Made by a program: the position numbers and the translations under genes. Shown here in pieces: positions 44,845 to 53,820 of a DNA stretch of 64,000 nucleotides; within the stretch, counting starts at the first letter, position 1, and every line of letters begins with the position of its first letter. Under the pieces are notes generated by a model. That model ran no database searches, was not told the DNA's origin, and saw only the letters and a list, made by a program, of their open reading frames with translations. The stretch covers positions 62,001 to 126,000 of the forward strand of contig NZ_JHXQ01000005.1 of NCBI RefSeq assembly GCF_000621665.1. The letters are read 5' to 3'. This DNA is from Allorhizobium undicola ORS 992 = ATCC 700741. Lineage in GTDB: Bacteria > Pseudomonadota > Alphaproteobacteria > Rhizobiales > Rhizobiaceae.

Positions 44845-46674
44845 ATGAAAAACCTGAAAATTTCCCTGCAACTCTTTCTGCTGGTCGGCGGGCTTATGGC
44901 GGCCTTTGCCGCGGCAACGCTGGTGCAGATACGATCCTCCTCCGCGACGATTTACCAGCAGCGTTATGAAATGCTGCGAACCGAAGTGGAAACCGCGATC
45001 TCCGTGCTGAAGCTTTATCAGGCCAAGGAGGCATCCGGCGAATTGACCCGGAAGGACGCCCAGAAGCAGGCCTTCGACGTCATTGACAGCATGGCATTCG
45101 ATCCCGACGGCTATTTCTTCGGCTATGACTACGACATCAACATGCTGTTTCATCCCGATCCCAAGCGGGTGGGACAGAACTACAAGGGCAAGGCCGACAG
45201 CAAGGGCTTTGCCTATCGCGACGAGCTGGTGAAACTGGCGCGGGCCGGCGGCGGCCAGACGGATTTTTATGGCCCCAAGCCCGGCCAGGAAGGCAATGAC
45301 TTCCGCAAGACCTCCTATGCCAAGGCGTTCGAGCCGTGGGGCGTTGTGGTCGTCACCGGGCTTTACATGGACGATCTCGATACGGAGGTGAATTCCGCGA
45401 TCCTCAAGGCGGTATCCATCAATCTCATTGTCGGTCTCATTGGCCTTGCAGCGGCCTATATGGTCATTCGCGGCATTTCGCGGCCCCTGAAATCCATTCA
45501 CGACAGCTTGCAGGCGGTTGCCGACGAGAATGTCACCATCGCCATTCCCCATACCGACATGGCCAATGAAGTGGGCATGATGGCCAAGGCCACCCGCTCC
45601 TTGCAGGACAAGGTGCGCGAACGCCACGCCATGGCCGCCCGCGAGGTGGAGCAACAGCGCGCGCTGGACAGCGAGCGCCAGCGTAACGAGGCCATGCAGG
45701 CCGAAGAGGCCCGCCAGCAGGCGCACGCCGTTTCCACCATCGGCGTCTCGCTGGAGCAGCTGGCCCATGGCGACCTGACGGTGCGTTGCGCCGATCTCGG
45801 CCCGAAATACGAAGGCCTGCGCCAGAATTTCAATGATGCGCTTTCGCGCCTTGAGCAGGCCATGGCCCGCGTCAATCTCAAGGGCACGGATATTGGCGTG
45901 AGCAAGGAAGAAATCCGCCGTGCTTCCGGCGAACTGGCAAACCGCACGGAACGGCAGGCCGCCAATCTGGAGGAAACCTCCGCCGCATTGGACGAACTGA
46001 CCGTTGCCATTCGCCAGACGGCGGAAGGCGCCCGCGAGGCCGCCAACCGGGTGAAAACCGTCAGCGTCGAGGCCCAGCAGAGCGATAGCGTCGTCAACCG
46101 CGCCATCGAAGCGATGAGCGGGATCGAGAAATCCTCCGACGAGATTGCCAAGATCATCGGCGTGATCGACGAAATCGCCTTCCAGACCAATCTTCTGGCG
46201 CTGAATGCCGGGGTGGAGGCAGCCCGCGCCGGAGAAAGCGGCAAGGGCTTTGCCGTCGTCGCGCAGGAAGTGCGCGAACTTGCCCAGCGCTCCGCGGCCG
46301 CTGCCAGAGAAATTCGCGACCAGATTGCCCGCTCCTCCGGTCAGGTCAATGAGGGCGTGCAGCTTGTCGGCCAGACGGGCGAGGCCTTGCGCCGCATCGC
46401 CCATCAGATTGCCGAGGCCAATGACGTGGTGGGCCGCATTGCCGCCAGCGCCCAGGAGCAGGATACCACGCTGCGCTCCATCTCCGCAGCATTGAACCAG
46501 CTTGACAGCGCCACCCAGCAAAACGCCGCGATGGCCGAAGAAACCACCGCATCGGCAGAGGTTCTGGCCAATGATACCGGCGAATTGCTGACCTTGATCC
46601 AGGGATTCCGGGTTTCCCGCGAGACCGGCACCGGCCTTTCGGCCGTGGCCGAGCAGATGCGCCGGGCTGGCTGA
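44845..46674 (+). CDS. Methyl-accepting chemotaxis protein 5 (sCache_2 sensor)
   Basis: A 609-residue chemoreceptor, the only one of five on the plus strand. TM1 is about 8-26. The single-Cache domain (about 30-188) has [20 protein letters not shown] (86-105), [17 protein letters not shown] and [20 protein letters not shown], typical of sCache_2. TM2 is about 190-208, then HAMP and the signalling hairpin with [20 protein letters not shown]. It ends EQMRRAG, without a pentapeptide. sCache_2 receptors such as the rhizobial McpV sense short-chain carboxylates, which is a reasonable guess. Start at ATG 44845; the frame upstream to 44803 is not family-like. A strong terminator follows. Confidence 0.93.
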   Translation: MKNLKISLQLFLLVGGLMAAFAAATLVQIRSSSATIYQQRYEMLRTEVETAISVLKLYQAKEASGELTRKDAQKQAFDVIDSMAFDPDGYFFGYDYDINMLFHPDPKRVGQNYKGKADSKGFAYRDELVKLARAGGGQTDFYGPKPGQEGNDFRKTSYAKAFEPWGVVVVTGLYMDDLDTEVNSAILKAVSINLIVGLIGLAAAYMVIRGISRPLKSIHDSLQAVADENVTIAIPHTDMANEVGMMAKATRSLQDKVRERHAMAAREVEQQRALDSERQRNEAMQAEEARQQAHAVSTIGVSLEQLAHGDLTVRCADLGPKYEGLRQNFNDALSRLEQAMARVNLKGTDIGVSKEEIRRASGELANRTERQAANLEETSAALDELTVAIRQTAEGAREAANRVKTVSVEAQQSDSVVNRAIEAMSGIEKSSDEIAKIIGVIDEIAFQTNLLALNAGVEAARAGESGKGFAVVAQEVRELAQRSAAAAREIRDQIARSSGQVNEGVQLVGQTGEALRRIAHQIAEANDVVGRIAASAQEQDTTLRSISAALNQLDSATQQNAAMAEETTASAEVLANDTGELLTLIQGFRVSRETGTGLSAVAEQMRRAG

Positions 46675-46698
46675 TCCTTCATCGCACTGTGTTCACAC

Positions 46699-46737
46699 AT
46701 GAAAGGGCGGCGGGAACCAATCCCGCCGCCCTTTCAT
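46699..46737 (+). terminator. Terminator of MCP 5
   Basis: ATGAAAGGGCGGCGGGA pairs with TCCCGCCGCCCTTTCAT around a short CCAA loop, followed by TT. It is a very stable stem 24 bases after the stop. Confidence 0.9.
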
Positions 46738-46744
46738 TTGTCTA

Positions 46745-47012
46745 TAGCATAATCCGACCGGAGTGAAACGAGGATCGACAATATTATGCTTGGAAAAGAA
46801 AATCCTACAGCGCCGTGCGTTTTATCAAACGCACGGCGCTGTAACACTTTAAATCTGCTGCATAATTTTCACCTTAAATCGATTCCGATTTAAGGAATTA
46901 TGCAGTAGAGCATTGTTCCGAGAAAAGTGTAGTCACAGTTTTCCGTGCGGAAATGCGGGAAAACAAAAGCTTAGAGCGCCGATCTGATTCAATCAGATCG
47001 AAAAGCGCTCTA
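46745..47012. repeat. Composite mosaic repeat of four modules
   Basis: In order the block holds four modules: AGCATAATCCGACCGGAGTG, then AAACGAGGATCGACA (46745-46790, also at 62380-62425); the palindrome ACAGCGCCGTGCGTTT / AAACGCACGGCGCTGT (46807-46842); a module with TTAAATCGATTCCGATTTAA and outer TGCATAATT/AATTATGCA (46854-46909, inverted copy at 63028-63083); and the fixed module (46910-46970) followed by the palindrome AGAGCGC-GATCTGATT (46972-47012, copy at 62441-62482). The block fills the gap between MCP 5 and the ParDE pair. Confidence 0.85.
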
Positions 47013-47062
47013 ACGAACGGGGAAACCAAGAAGACAGGCGCTGACGAGGATTTTATCCATCG

Positions 47063-47356
47063 TCAAAGTCCCTCCGCAGCATCCATCTGCTGATGCAGGA
47101 TGCGAACAATTTCGATCTCACCACCATCCGTTACACGATAATAAACAGAATGCCGCCCGCAATGTCTGCGCCTATATCCAGGCATGACCCACCCGACATC
47201 GTGACCGGAGAACGGAAAGGCACTCAATTCATCCAAAAGATTGAAGAGTGCGTTGAGATACGTCCAGGCACGGGCTTCCGACCACTCCGCCACCCCATAT
47301 TTCCATATATCCTTGAGATCCTGCTCTGCCGGAGGGCGAAGAAGATGGCCGGACAA
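47063..47356 (-). CDS. parE: ParE/RelE-family toxin
   Basis: A 97-residue basic protein. It shows LLRPPAEQDLKDIWKYGVAE near the start, YLNALFNLLDELSAFPFSGH in the middle, and YRRRHCGRHSVYYRV followed by IVRILHQQMDA at the end, the usual ParE pattern with a C-terminal HQxMD. ParE toxins block DNA gyrase; RelE-type relatives cleave mRNA. It is encoded three bases after the antitoxin stop, so the two are co-expressed. Confidence 0.9.
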   Translation of the reverse strand: MSGHLLRPPAEQDLKDIWKYGVAEWSEARAWTYLNALFNLLDELSAFPFSGHDVGWVMPGYRRRHCGRHSVYYRVTDGGEIEIVRILHQQMDAAEGL

Positions 47357-47359
47357 GCG

Positions 47360-47599
47360 TTATTGTCCGGATTTGACTGCGCGGAAGAAGTCCTCGCGTG
47401 TCAAAACGCGGGTAGGCCCGCTATTTTCTCCAACCGAAAGGGCCGAGCGCAATGTCTCCAGTTTGCACTCTTCCTGTTCCAGAAGCCGTAGACCCGCGAT
47501 GACAACATCCTCGGCCGACGCATAGCGGCCGGACACCAGCCGCTGCTCGATCAGCCGATCGTTTTTTTCATCCAATGCGATTTGTCGAGCCTTGATCAT
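47360..47599 (-). CDS. parD: ParD-like antitoxin
   Basis: A 79-residue protein with an N-terminal ribbon-helix-helix-like segment (IALDEKNDRLIEQRLVSGRY, ASAEDVVIAGLRLLE) and a flexible C-terminal half that would wrap the toxin. The DNA-binding end probably represses its own promoter, as in other type II systems. It lies upstream of parE in the normal antitoxin-toxin order. Repeats border the pair on both sides (46745-47012 and 47660-47863). Confidence 0.88.
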   Translation of the reverse strand: MIKARQIALDEKNDRLIEQRLVSGRYASAEDVVIAGLRLLEQEECKLETLRSALSVGENSGPTRVLTREDFFRAVKSGQ

Positions 47600-47659
47600 A
47601 ACGCCTCTGATGCCGTTCTCTGCAAAATGTAGATCATCGAGAGGCCAAGCTCAAGCTTC

Positions 47660-47863
47660 AGAGCGTTTCATTGTTTCAAGGAAATATTGAAACGCTCTCA
47701 ATCTTTGTTTCTACGCATTTTCGGAGGGAAAACCGGTTTCCACTTTTCCTGAAAATGCTCGAAAGCACGTTGCGGCTTATCAGCCTTATGCAACGTGCTT
47801 TAAGATTTTGTTTTAACGCATGTCGTTATCGCAAAACCGCTGCACACTTTTGCGCGACATGCT
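47660..47863. repeat. Two mosaic elements side by side before the glyS stop
   Basis: Element one (47660-47760) is a palindrome, GAGCGTTTCA / TGAAACGCTC, plus the fixed module with AAAACCGGTTTCCACTTTTC. Element two (47764-47863) is a palindrome, AGCACGTTGC / GCAACGTGCT, plus TTAAGATTTTGTTTTAACGC and the ATGTCG...CGACAT module. Both follow the rule palindrome, then T-rich linker, then a second inverted repeat. Element two ends on the first base of the glyS stop codon. Confidence 0.85.
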
Positions 47864-50340
47864 CAGCCGCTGATCCTTGAGAAATCCGCAACCGTGCCGG
47901 TTGCCTCGCGGATGGCTTTCAACAGGGCCAGACGATTGGCGCGGATGGCCGCATCCTCGTCATTGACCAGCACATCCTCGAAGAACCTGTCCACCGGCGC
48001 CCGCAGGGTGGAAAGCGCCTGCATGGCGGAGCGGAAATCTTCCCCTGCCACGGCCTCGGCTGCCGATTTGGTGGCTTCGGTGATCGCCGCATAAAGCGCC
48101 TTTTCGGCGTCGAGCTTGAAAAGCTCCGGCGAAACCGCATCGGCCACCACCGTACCCTTCTTCTCTTCCACCGCCAGAAGCTGCGTGGCGCGCTTGGTGC
48201 CAGCCAGCAGGTTCTTGCCATCCTCGGAGGTGATGAAGGCGGTGAGCGCTTCGGCGCGGCGGGCGACCATCAGCAGATCGTCGGCCTCCGGCGTCAGGAC
48301 CGCATCGATAATGTCGTGACGGGCGCCCTGATCGCGGAGATAGACTTTCAGGCGGTCGTGGAAGAAGGAGAGGAGGTCGCCTACAAGCGGGATACCCTTT
48401 AGGCTTGGCTCGTCATCAGCACTTAAATCCCAATTTTCTGCAAATTCAACGATCACTGGCCCGCCGGCTTCTATAAAGCCTAACGTTTTAAAATAAATAT
48501 CGTCTTCCGGTTTTGTTTGAGAAAGCACATGTTCAACAAGCAAATCCACATTAGGCATTTCTCGCTCTGTGCATGGGGACGAATAACCGGGTGGAAAGAC
48601 AATGGCCAAATGATCTTCACGCAACACGTAAGGAGCCAAATCACTTAAGTAAGCTTTCTTGATGAGGGACGCAGCATTTGCGCTTCGATAAATTTTCCTA
48701 GCAGCTTCAATAGCTTTATTAAAAAGCTCCAGCCGAATCCCTTTCTCCAGCAAAATCCGCACCACGCCCAGCGCAGCCCGTCTTAGCGCAAACGGGTCCT
48801 TCGAGCCCGTCGGTTTTTCGTCAATCGCCCAGAAACCCACCAGCGTATCGAGCTTGTCGGCCAGCGCGACGGTAATGGCCACCTTGTCTTCCGGCAGGCG
48901 GTCGGAGGGGCCTTGCGGCTTGTAGTGGTCTTCGATGGCTGCGGCGACGCTGTCCGGTTCGCCTTGCAGCAGGGCGTATTTGCGGCCCATCACGCCTTGC
49001 AGTTCCGGGAATTCGCCCACGGCTTCGGTGCGCAGATCGGCCTTGGCGAGAACCACGGCGCGGTCCACCAGCGCCGCATCCGCGCCGACGATGGGGGCCA
49101 GCACCCTGGCCAGCGCCCGAATGCGCTGTACACGCTCGCCCTGCGTGCCGAGCTTGGCGTGGAAGGTCACGTTCAGGGCGTCGAGCTTGGCCATGCGCTG
49201 ATCGAGCGGCTTTTTCAGGTCGAGGCCGAATGTCTCGGCAGAGGCTTGCAGCGTTTCGAGATCCGGCAGGTTGCCCTGATCACGCTTCCAGAAATGCAGG
49301 GCATCCGAAAGCCGCGCCCGCACCACCTTACCATTGCCGTGAATGATTTCCTGACCGCCATCATGGGCGGCGATGTTGGAAATCAGGATGAAATGGTTGG
49401 AGAGCTTGTCCGTCTCGCCGACCGGGCGGGTGACGAAACATTTCTGGTTGGTCTTGATGGTCAGGCGAATGATTTCCGCCGGAATGGCGAGGTAATCCGC
49501 CTCGAACGTGCCGAGCATCACCTGCGGATATTCCACCAGGCCGGAGACCTCTTCCAGCAGGCCCTCGTCTTCCACCAGTTCCAGCCCGCTGGCAAAGGCC
49601 ACGTCGCGGGCATCGTGCAGGATGATGTCCTTGCGGCGTTCGGCATCGAGAACCACCCTGGCCTTTTCGAGGCTGGCGGCATAATCGTCGAAACGCTTGA
49701 CGGTGATGGCCTCCGGCGCATGGAAGCGATGGCCATAGGTGACATTGCCCGCCACGATGCCATCCACCTCGAAGGGGATGACGGCCACTTCATCATGTTC
49801 GGAGCCGAAGGTGCAGACGATGGATTGCAGCGGGCGCACCCAGCGCAGGCTTTCCGAACCACGGCCTTCAATGCCGCCATAGACCGCGCCCTTCGGGCTT
49901 GAAGCAGCGCCGGAACGCATGGATTTCGGCCAGGGGAAGCTGCGGATGATGCCGGGCATGACATCGGTGACGATCTCTTCCGCCGAGCGGCCCGGCTTTT
50001 CGATCAGGGCCACGTAGAAATCGCCCTTTTTCGGATCGGTCTTCACCACCGCCTGATCGATGGAGGCAAGGCCCGCACCGCGCAAAAAGCCGTCAATCGC
50101 TGTCTGCGGCGCGCTGACACCGGGGCCTTTCTTCTCTTCCTTCACATCGGCGGACCGGGCCGTCAGGCCGCGAATGTCCAGCGTCAGACGGCGCGGCGTC
50201 CAGTATTCCTTTGCGCCCTCATAGGTCAGACCCGCATCGACCAGCGCATCGGTCACGAGCTTTTTCAGATCACCCGCCGCCTTGCGCTGCATACGGGCAG
50301 GGATTTCCTCGGAGCGGAGTTCGAGCAGAAGATCAGGCAT
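47863..50340 (-). CDS. glyS: Glycyl-tRNA synthetase beta subunit, with AT-rich internal segment
   Basis: An 825-residue subunit of the alpha2beta2 glycyl-tRNA synthetase; E. coli GlyS has 689. The family start is [20 protein letters not shown], with [31 protein letters not shown] and [16 protein letters not shown] following, and the C-terminal anticodon-binding part is [20 protein letters not shown]. Residues about 535-648 (48394-48735) are coded by AT-rich DNA with codons such as TTT, AAT, GCT and TTA, unlike the rest of the gene, yet remain in frame. Start at ATG 50340 with AAGGAA upstream; an extension to 50397 is rejected. glyQ lies upstream on the same strand with two genes between. Confidence 0.93.
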   Translation of the reverse strand: MPDLLLELRSEEIPARMQRKAAGDLKKLVTDALVDAGLTYEGAKEYWTPRRLTLDIRGLTARSADVKEEKKGPGVSAPQTAIDGFLRGAGLASIDQAVVKTDPKKGDFYVALIEKPGRSAEEIVTDVMPGIIRSFPWPKSMRSGAASSPKGAVYGGIEGRGSESLRWVRPLQSIVCTFGSEHDEVAVIPFEVDGIVAGNVTYGHRFHAPEAITVKRFDDYAASLEKARVVLDAERRKDIILHDARDVAFASGLELVEDEGLLEEVSGLVEYPQVMLGTFEADYLAIPAEIIRLTIKTNQKCFVTRPVGETDKLSNHFILISNIAAHDGGQEIIHGNGKVVRARLSDALHFWKRDQGNLPDLETLQASAETFGLDLKKPLDQRMAKLDALNVTFHAKLGTQGERVQRIRALARVLAPIVGADAALVDRAVVLAKADLRTEAVGEFPELQGVMGRKYALLQGEPDSVAAAIEDHYKPQGPSDRLPEDKVAITVALADKLDTLVGFWAIDEKPTGSKDPFALRRAALGVVRILLEKGIRLELFNKAIEAARKIYRSANAASLIKKAYLSDLAPYVLREDHLAIVFPPGYSSPCTEREMPNVDLLVEHVLSQTKPEDDIYFKTLGFIEAGGPVIVEFAENWDLSADDEPSLKGIPLVGDLLSFFHDRLKVYLRDQGARHDIIDAVLTPEADDLLMVARRAEALTAFITSEDGKNLLAGTKRATQLLAVEEKKGTVVADAVSPELFKLDAEKALYAAITEATKSAAEAVAGEDFRSAMQALSTLRAPVDRFFEDVLVNDEDAAIRANRLALLKAIREATGTVADFSRISG

Positions 50341-50442
50341 ATCAGGCTTCCTTGCCTCATCAGAGGCCAGAGTTTTACGGCTGGCCCCTGCTAGCAAAAA
50401 GAAGGGCCGTCTTACAATGGTTAACTTGCCGGGAAAGCCCGG

Positions 50443-51699
50443 TCAGGGTTTTTCGAAGGCCACGCCCAGGCTTGCCAGCGCATCCCAATAGTCGGGGTAG
50501 GTCTTGGCCACACAACCGGGATCGAGAATGGTGATGCCGGAGATTTTCAAGCCCGCCAACGCAAAGCTCATGGCGATGCGGTGATCGGCGAAGGTGTCGA
50601 TTTGCGCAGGCAGCACCTGTCCGGCAAGCGAGGGATCGGCGGCAACGATCAGGTCATCGCCCTCTTCCGTGGCAAGACCGGGGCGAATGGCGTTGAGCCC
50701 GGTGGAAAGCGCCCGGATGCGATCGCATTCCTTGACGCGCAGATTGGCAATGCCCACAAAGCGCACCGGCGTTTCGTTGAAGGCGGCCAGCACGGCAATG
50801 GTGGGAATGGCATCCTGCATTTGCGACCCGTCGATGACGGCCGGCATATGCGGGAAGGCGGAAATGACAGCATGAGCCTTGGCATCGGGCTGGGTGAAGG
50901 CCGCCGCGGGCGTGCCGATATCGATCCTGCCGCCGGTCAGAACCTCCGCGCCCCAGAGATAGGTGGCCGCCGACGCATCGGGCTCGATGTGGAAATCGCT
51001 CGCCGTATAGCCGGTGGGCTCCACCCGCCAGATGGAAGCGCTGACCGCGCTGACTTTCGCGCCGAAGGCCCGCATGGCCGCAAGCGTCAGGTCGATATAG
51101 CCGCGCGCGCCGATCTCGGCCCCGGCCAGTTCGATCTCGAAGGGCTGGCCGGTGAGCGGAGCCGCCATCAGCAGCGCCGAGACATATTGACTGGAAAGCC
51201 CGGCATCGATCACCACCCGGTCTTTTGAAAACCCGCCCTTGGCATCGATGGCAACGGGCGGGCAGCCGCTGGGGGCGGCAATGGCGACACCCAGCGATTG
51301 CAGCGCTTCCACCAACGGCAGGATGGGGCGCTTGCGCATATGCTGGTCGCCATCCACTGTGAAGCGGCCCTTCTGCAACGCCACGGCTGCCGTCAGGAAC
51401 CGTGTCGCCGTGCCTGCATTGCCGAGGAAAAGCGGCTCCGCCGGCTCCTGCCACGCGCCAGAGCTTGTGACGACGAAAGTGGTGGCGTCCGGCTCGTCCA
51501 CCGTCACGCCCATGGCGCGCAGTGCCTCGGCCATATAGCGGGTGTCATCGCTTTTCAGCGCGCCGGTCAGGCGGCTGGTGCCCCTGGCAAGCCCCGCCAG
51601 CAGCAGCGCCCGGTTGGTGATGGATTTCGAGCCGGGAGGGCTGACCTGGCCGGTCAACGGCTGGGTGACGGGAAGAAGGGTCAGCGTGTCGAGGCTCAT
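50443..51699 (-). CDS. aroA: 3-phosphoshikimate 1-carboxyvinyltransferase (EPSP synthase), atypical
   Basis: A 418-residue enzyme that joins PEP to shikimate 3-phosphate in aromatic amino acid synthesis. The substrate-binding residues are in PPGSKSITNRALLLAGLARG (Lys25, Ser26, Arg30). The PEP loop reads FLGNAGTATRFLTAA, where E. coli and plants have GNAGTAMRPL, so Pro101 is Phe and Met99 is Thr. Catalytic residues in IDGSQMQDAIPTIAVLAAF and RVKECDRI are present. It is neither a plain class I enzyme nor the CP4-like class II form common in Agrobacterium, so a second aroA elsewhere in the genome is likely. It lies between glyS and a DUF4328 gene, all leftward. Confidence 0.88.
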   Translation of the reverse strand: MSLDTLTLLPVTQPLTGQVSPPGSKSITNRALLLAGLARGTSRLTGALKSDDTRYMAEALRAMGVTVDEPDATTFVVTSSGAWQEPAEPLFLGNAGTATRFLTAAVALQKGRFTVDGDQHMRKRPILPLVEALQSLGVAIAAPSGCPPVAIDAKGGFSKDRVVIDAGLSSQYVSALLMAAPLTGQPFEIELAGAEIGARGYIDLTLAAMRAFGAKVSAVSASIWRVEPTGYTASDFHIEPDASAATYLWGAEVLTGGRIDIGTPAAAFTQPDAKAHAVISAFPHMPAVIDGSQMQDAIPTIAVLAAFNETPVRFVGIANLRVKECDRIRALSTGLNAIRPGLATEEGDDLIVAADPSLAGQVLPAQIDTFADHRIAMSFALAGLKISGITILDPGCVAKTYPDYWDALASLGVAFEKP

Positions 51700-51769
51700 G
51701 CGGCAATCCGGCGGTTCGGCGGTGAATGATCCCGGCTTGGGTAGCGTGGACGGCCAGCCGTTGCAACGC

Positions 51770-52501
51770 TCAAATTGCAGGCGGCGTCAAATCCGGCCGC
51801 TCCGGCAGGGGATGACGCGCCAGCCGCGTTTCCTGAGCGGCCATCAGGGCCCGCATGAAGGCATCGAGCGCCAGAAGCCATAGCAGCGTGACAACGCCAC
51901 CGGCAGCGGCAAGGTGCAGCAGGCCCAGCAGGGCATCGGGCTGGCCTGCGGCTCGCATGGCCTGCATGGTGGCAAACTGATAGAGCAGGATGGTGGCGAT
52001 GTAGAGCCCATGCGCCAGAAACACCAGCGCGGTCATGGTGCGCCCATGGCGCTCCGGTGACGGCTCCTCCATCAGCGGATCGAGCCGGGTTGCCCTTGCC
52101 ATCTGCATCATGGCCATGGGCGGCACGATAACATTGACAAGCGGAACGAACCAGCTCACCGCAACGATCCACGGGCCGAAACGCGGTTTTCGCTGCGGGC
52201 AGGCCTGCATGGCGAAACGGCCGGAAAACCAGAACCAGACGATGGCGACGGCAAGACACAGGATCCGGGCGATCTGCAAGATGCCGTCAAGCTGGCTGCC
52301 CCAGAACTGCACCAGCCGCACCATGGGCATGTTGAGCTGGGAAAAGGCCGCCAGCCCGTTGCGCAGCAGCATGAACTGCGCCCAGGCGCCATAAAGGTAG
52401 ATCAGCACCGCCATCACATGCAGCAGCCCGCAGAACAGCGCTGCACCAAGCCAGGCACGGCGTATCCAGATGAGCCGCGTCAGGAGGGTATCCAGTGTCA
52501 T
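51770..52501 (-). CDS. DUF4328 membrane protein
   Basis: A 243-residue protein with about six hydrophobic helices. The DUF4328 landmark is PRFGPWIVAVSWFVPLVNVI, followed by VPPMAMMQMARATRL. Start at 52501, with GGAGGG upstream. There is no known function. It lies between glyQ and aroA, with 21 bases to glyQ, so it is probably co-transcribed with the synthetase subunit genes. Confidence 0.8.
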   Translation of the reverse strand: MTLDTLLTRLIWIRRAWLGAALFCGLLHVMAVLIYLYGAWAQFMLLRNGLAAFSQLNMPMVRLVQFWGSQLDGILQIARILCLAVAIVWFWFSGRFAMQACPQRKPRFGPWIVAVSWFVPLVNVIVPPMAMMQMARATRLDPLMEEPSPERHGRTMTALVFLAHGLYIATILLYQFATMQAMRAAGQPDALLGLLHLAAAGGVVTLLWLLALDAFMRALMAAQETRLARHPLPERPDLTPPAI

Positions 52502-52522
52502 GGGCGACCCTCCGCGCAAGGA

Positions 52523-53497
52523 TCAGGCGGCCTTGCCGAAATTGACCCCACCGGCATCGGTGAGCAGGAAGGCCTCGCCGCAGGCCTTGGCCAGCGTGCG
52601 CACCCGCAGGATATAGCTTTGCCGTTCGGTGACGGAAATCACGCCGCGCGCATCGAGAAGGTTGAAGACATGGCTTGCCTTGATGCACTGGTCATAGGCG
52701 GGAAACACGCATTTATGAAGGATCCCCGCCGCTTGTGCATCCGCACCGGCAGGCTGCACGCGCCCGGCTTCAAGCAGCGCCTGGCATTCCTTCTCGGCAT
52801 CGATGAAATGGCGGTGCAGCATTTCTGTGTTGGCAAATTCGAAATTGTGCCGGGAATATTCCTGCTCGGCCTGAAGGAAGACGTCGCCATAGGAAATCTT
52901 TTCCTCGCCTTCGCGGCCGTTGAAGTTGAGGTCATAGACATTGTCCACGCCCTGCACATACATGGCCAGCCGCTCCAGACCATAGGTCAGCTCGCCCGCC
53001 ACCGGCGAGCATTCAATGCCGCAGACCTGCTGGAAATAGGTGAACTGGCTGACTTCCATGCCGTCGCACCAGCATTCCCAGCCAAGGCCCCAGGCGCCCA
53101 GCGTCGGGCTTTCCCAGTCATCCTCGACGAAGCGGATGTCATGCAGAAGCGGATCGAGGCCGATGGCCTTCAACGAACCGAGATAAAGCTCCTGAAGGTT
53201 GGACGGGTTGGGCTTCAGGATGACCTGATACTGGTAATAATGCTGGAGACGGTTGGGATTTTCGCCGTAGCGACCGTCGGAGGGGCGCCGCGAAGGCTGC
53301 ACATAGGCCGCGCGCCAGGGCTTCGGACCCAGCGCCCTGAGCGTGGTGGCCGGGTGGAAAGTGCCTGCCCCCACTTCCATGTCGTAGGGCTGGAGAACCG
53401 CGCAGCCCTTGTCGGCCCAGTAATTGTGCAGCGTCAGGATCAGGGCCTGAAAGGAACGCTTCGGGTCCATGTGCGGGGCGAGGCTGGTGGCGGTCAT
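52523..53497 (-). CDS. glyQ: Glycyl-tRNA synthetase alpha subunit
   Basis: A 324-residue catalytic subunit. [20 protein letters not shown] near the start, [60 protein letters not shown] and [20 protein letters not shown] are the unmistakable class II GlyQ sequence. Start at 53497 ([16 protein letters not shown]); the Met ten codons later is possible, and the open frame up to 53569 is not family-like. The order is glyQ, DUF4328, aroA, glyS. Confidence 0.95.
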   Translation of the reverse strand: MTATSLAPHMDPKRSFQALILTLHNYWADKGCAVLQPYDMEVGAGTFHPATTLRALGPKPWRAAYVQPSRRPSDGRYGENPNRLQHYYQYQVILKPNPSNLQELYLGSLKAIGLDPLLHDIRFVEDDWESPTLGAWGLGWECWCDGMEVSQFTYFQQVCGIECSPVAGELTYGLERLAMYVQGVDNVYDLNFNGREGEEKISYGDVFLQAEQEYSRHNFEFANTEMLHRHFIDAEKECQALLEAGRVQPAGADAQAAGILHKCVFPAYDQCIKASHVFNLLDARGVISVTERQSYILRVRTLAKACGEAFLLTDAGGVNFGKAA

Positions 53498-53615
53498 CTT
53501 GTCTACCGTTGATATGCGAATGTCTTTGCAGTCCGGTGAGTGCCATGCACTGCCGGAAGGGTCAAGCACTTGCCGCAGGAATTTGCCATTGTGCGCTCAC
53601 AAGCGGGGCAGCCGG

Positions 53616-53807
53616 CTACTCGTCGTCGCGCATCAGCCGGTATTCGCCGGTCCTGGGGTCTTTCACCAGCGTGGCGATGGCGCCGGTCTGGTGTTCCTTT
53701 TCCTGCTGACGCCTGCGGCGCAACAGCCGCTCGGCATTGGCCGTGAACCGGCGGATATACCACCACGCAATGAGGATCAGGCCAGCAAAGAAAAGAATGC
53801 GAAACAT
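53616..53807 (-). CDS. Small membrane protein (63 aa)
   Basis: A short protein with one N-terminal transmembrane helix (FRILFFAGLILIAWWYI), then a very basic juxtamembrane stretch (RRRRQQ) and a polar tail, KDPRTGEYRLMRDDE. The tail sequence resembles the small conserved proteins that accompany S49 peptidase genes in rhizobia. It lies 13 bases after the peptidase stop on the same strand. No clear ribosome site is visible; the in-frame extension to 53939 overlaps the peptidase gene and is rejected. Confidence 0.65.
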   Translation of the reverse strand: MFRILFFAGLILIAWWYIRRFTANAERLLRRRRQQEKEHQTGAIATLVKDPRTGEYRLMRDDE

Positions 53808-53820
53808 CGAGCGCGCGCCA

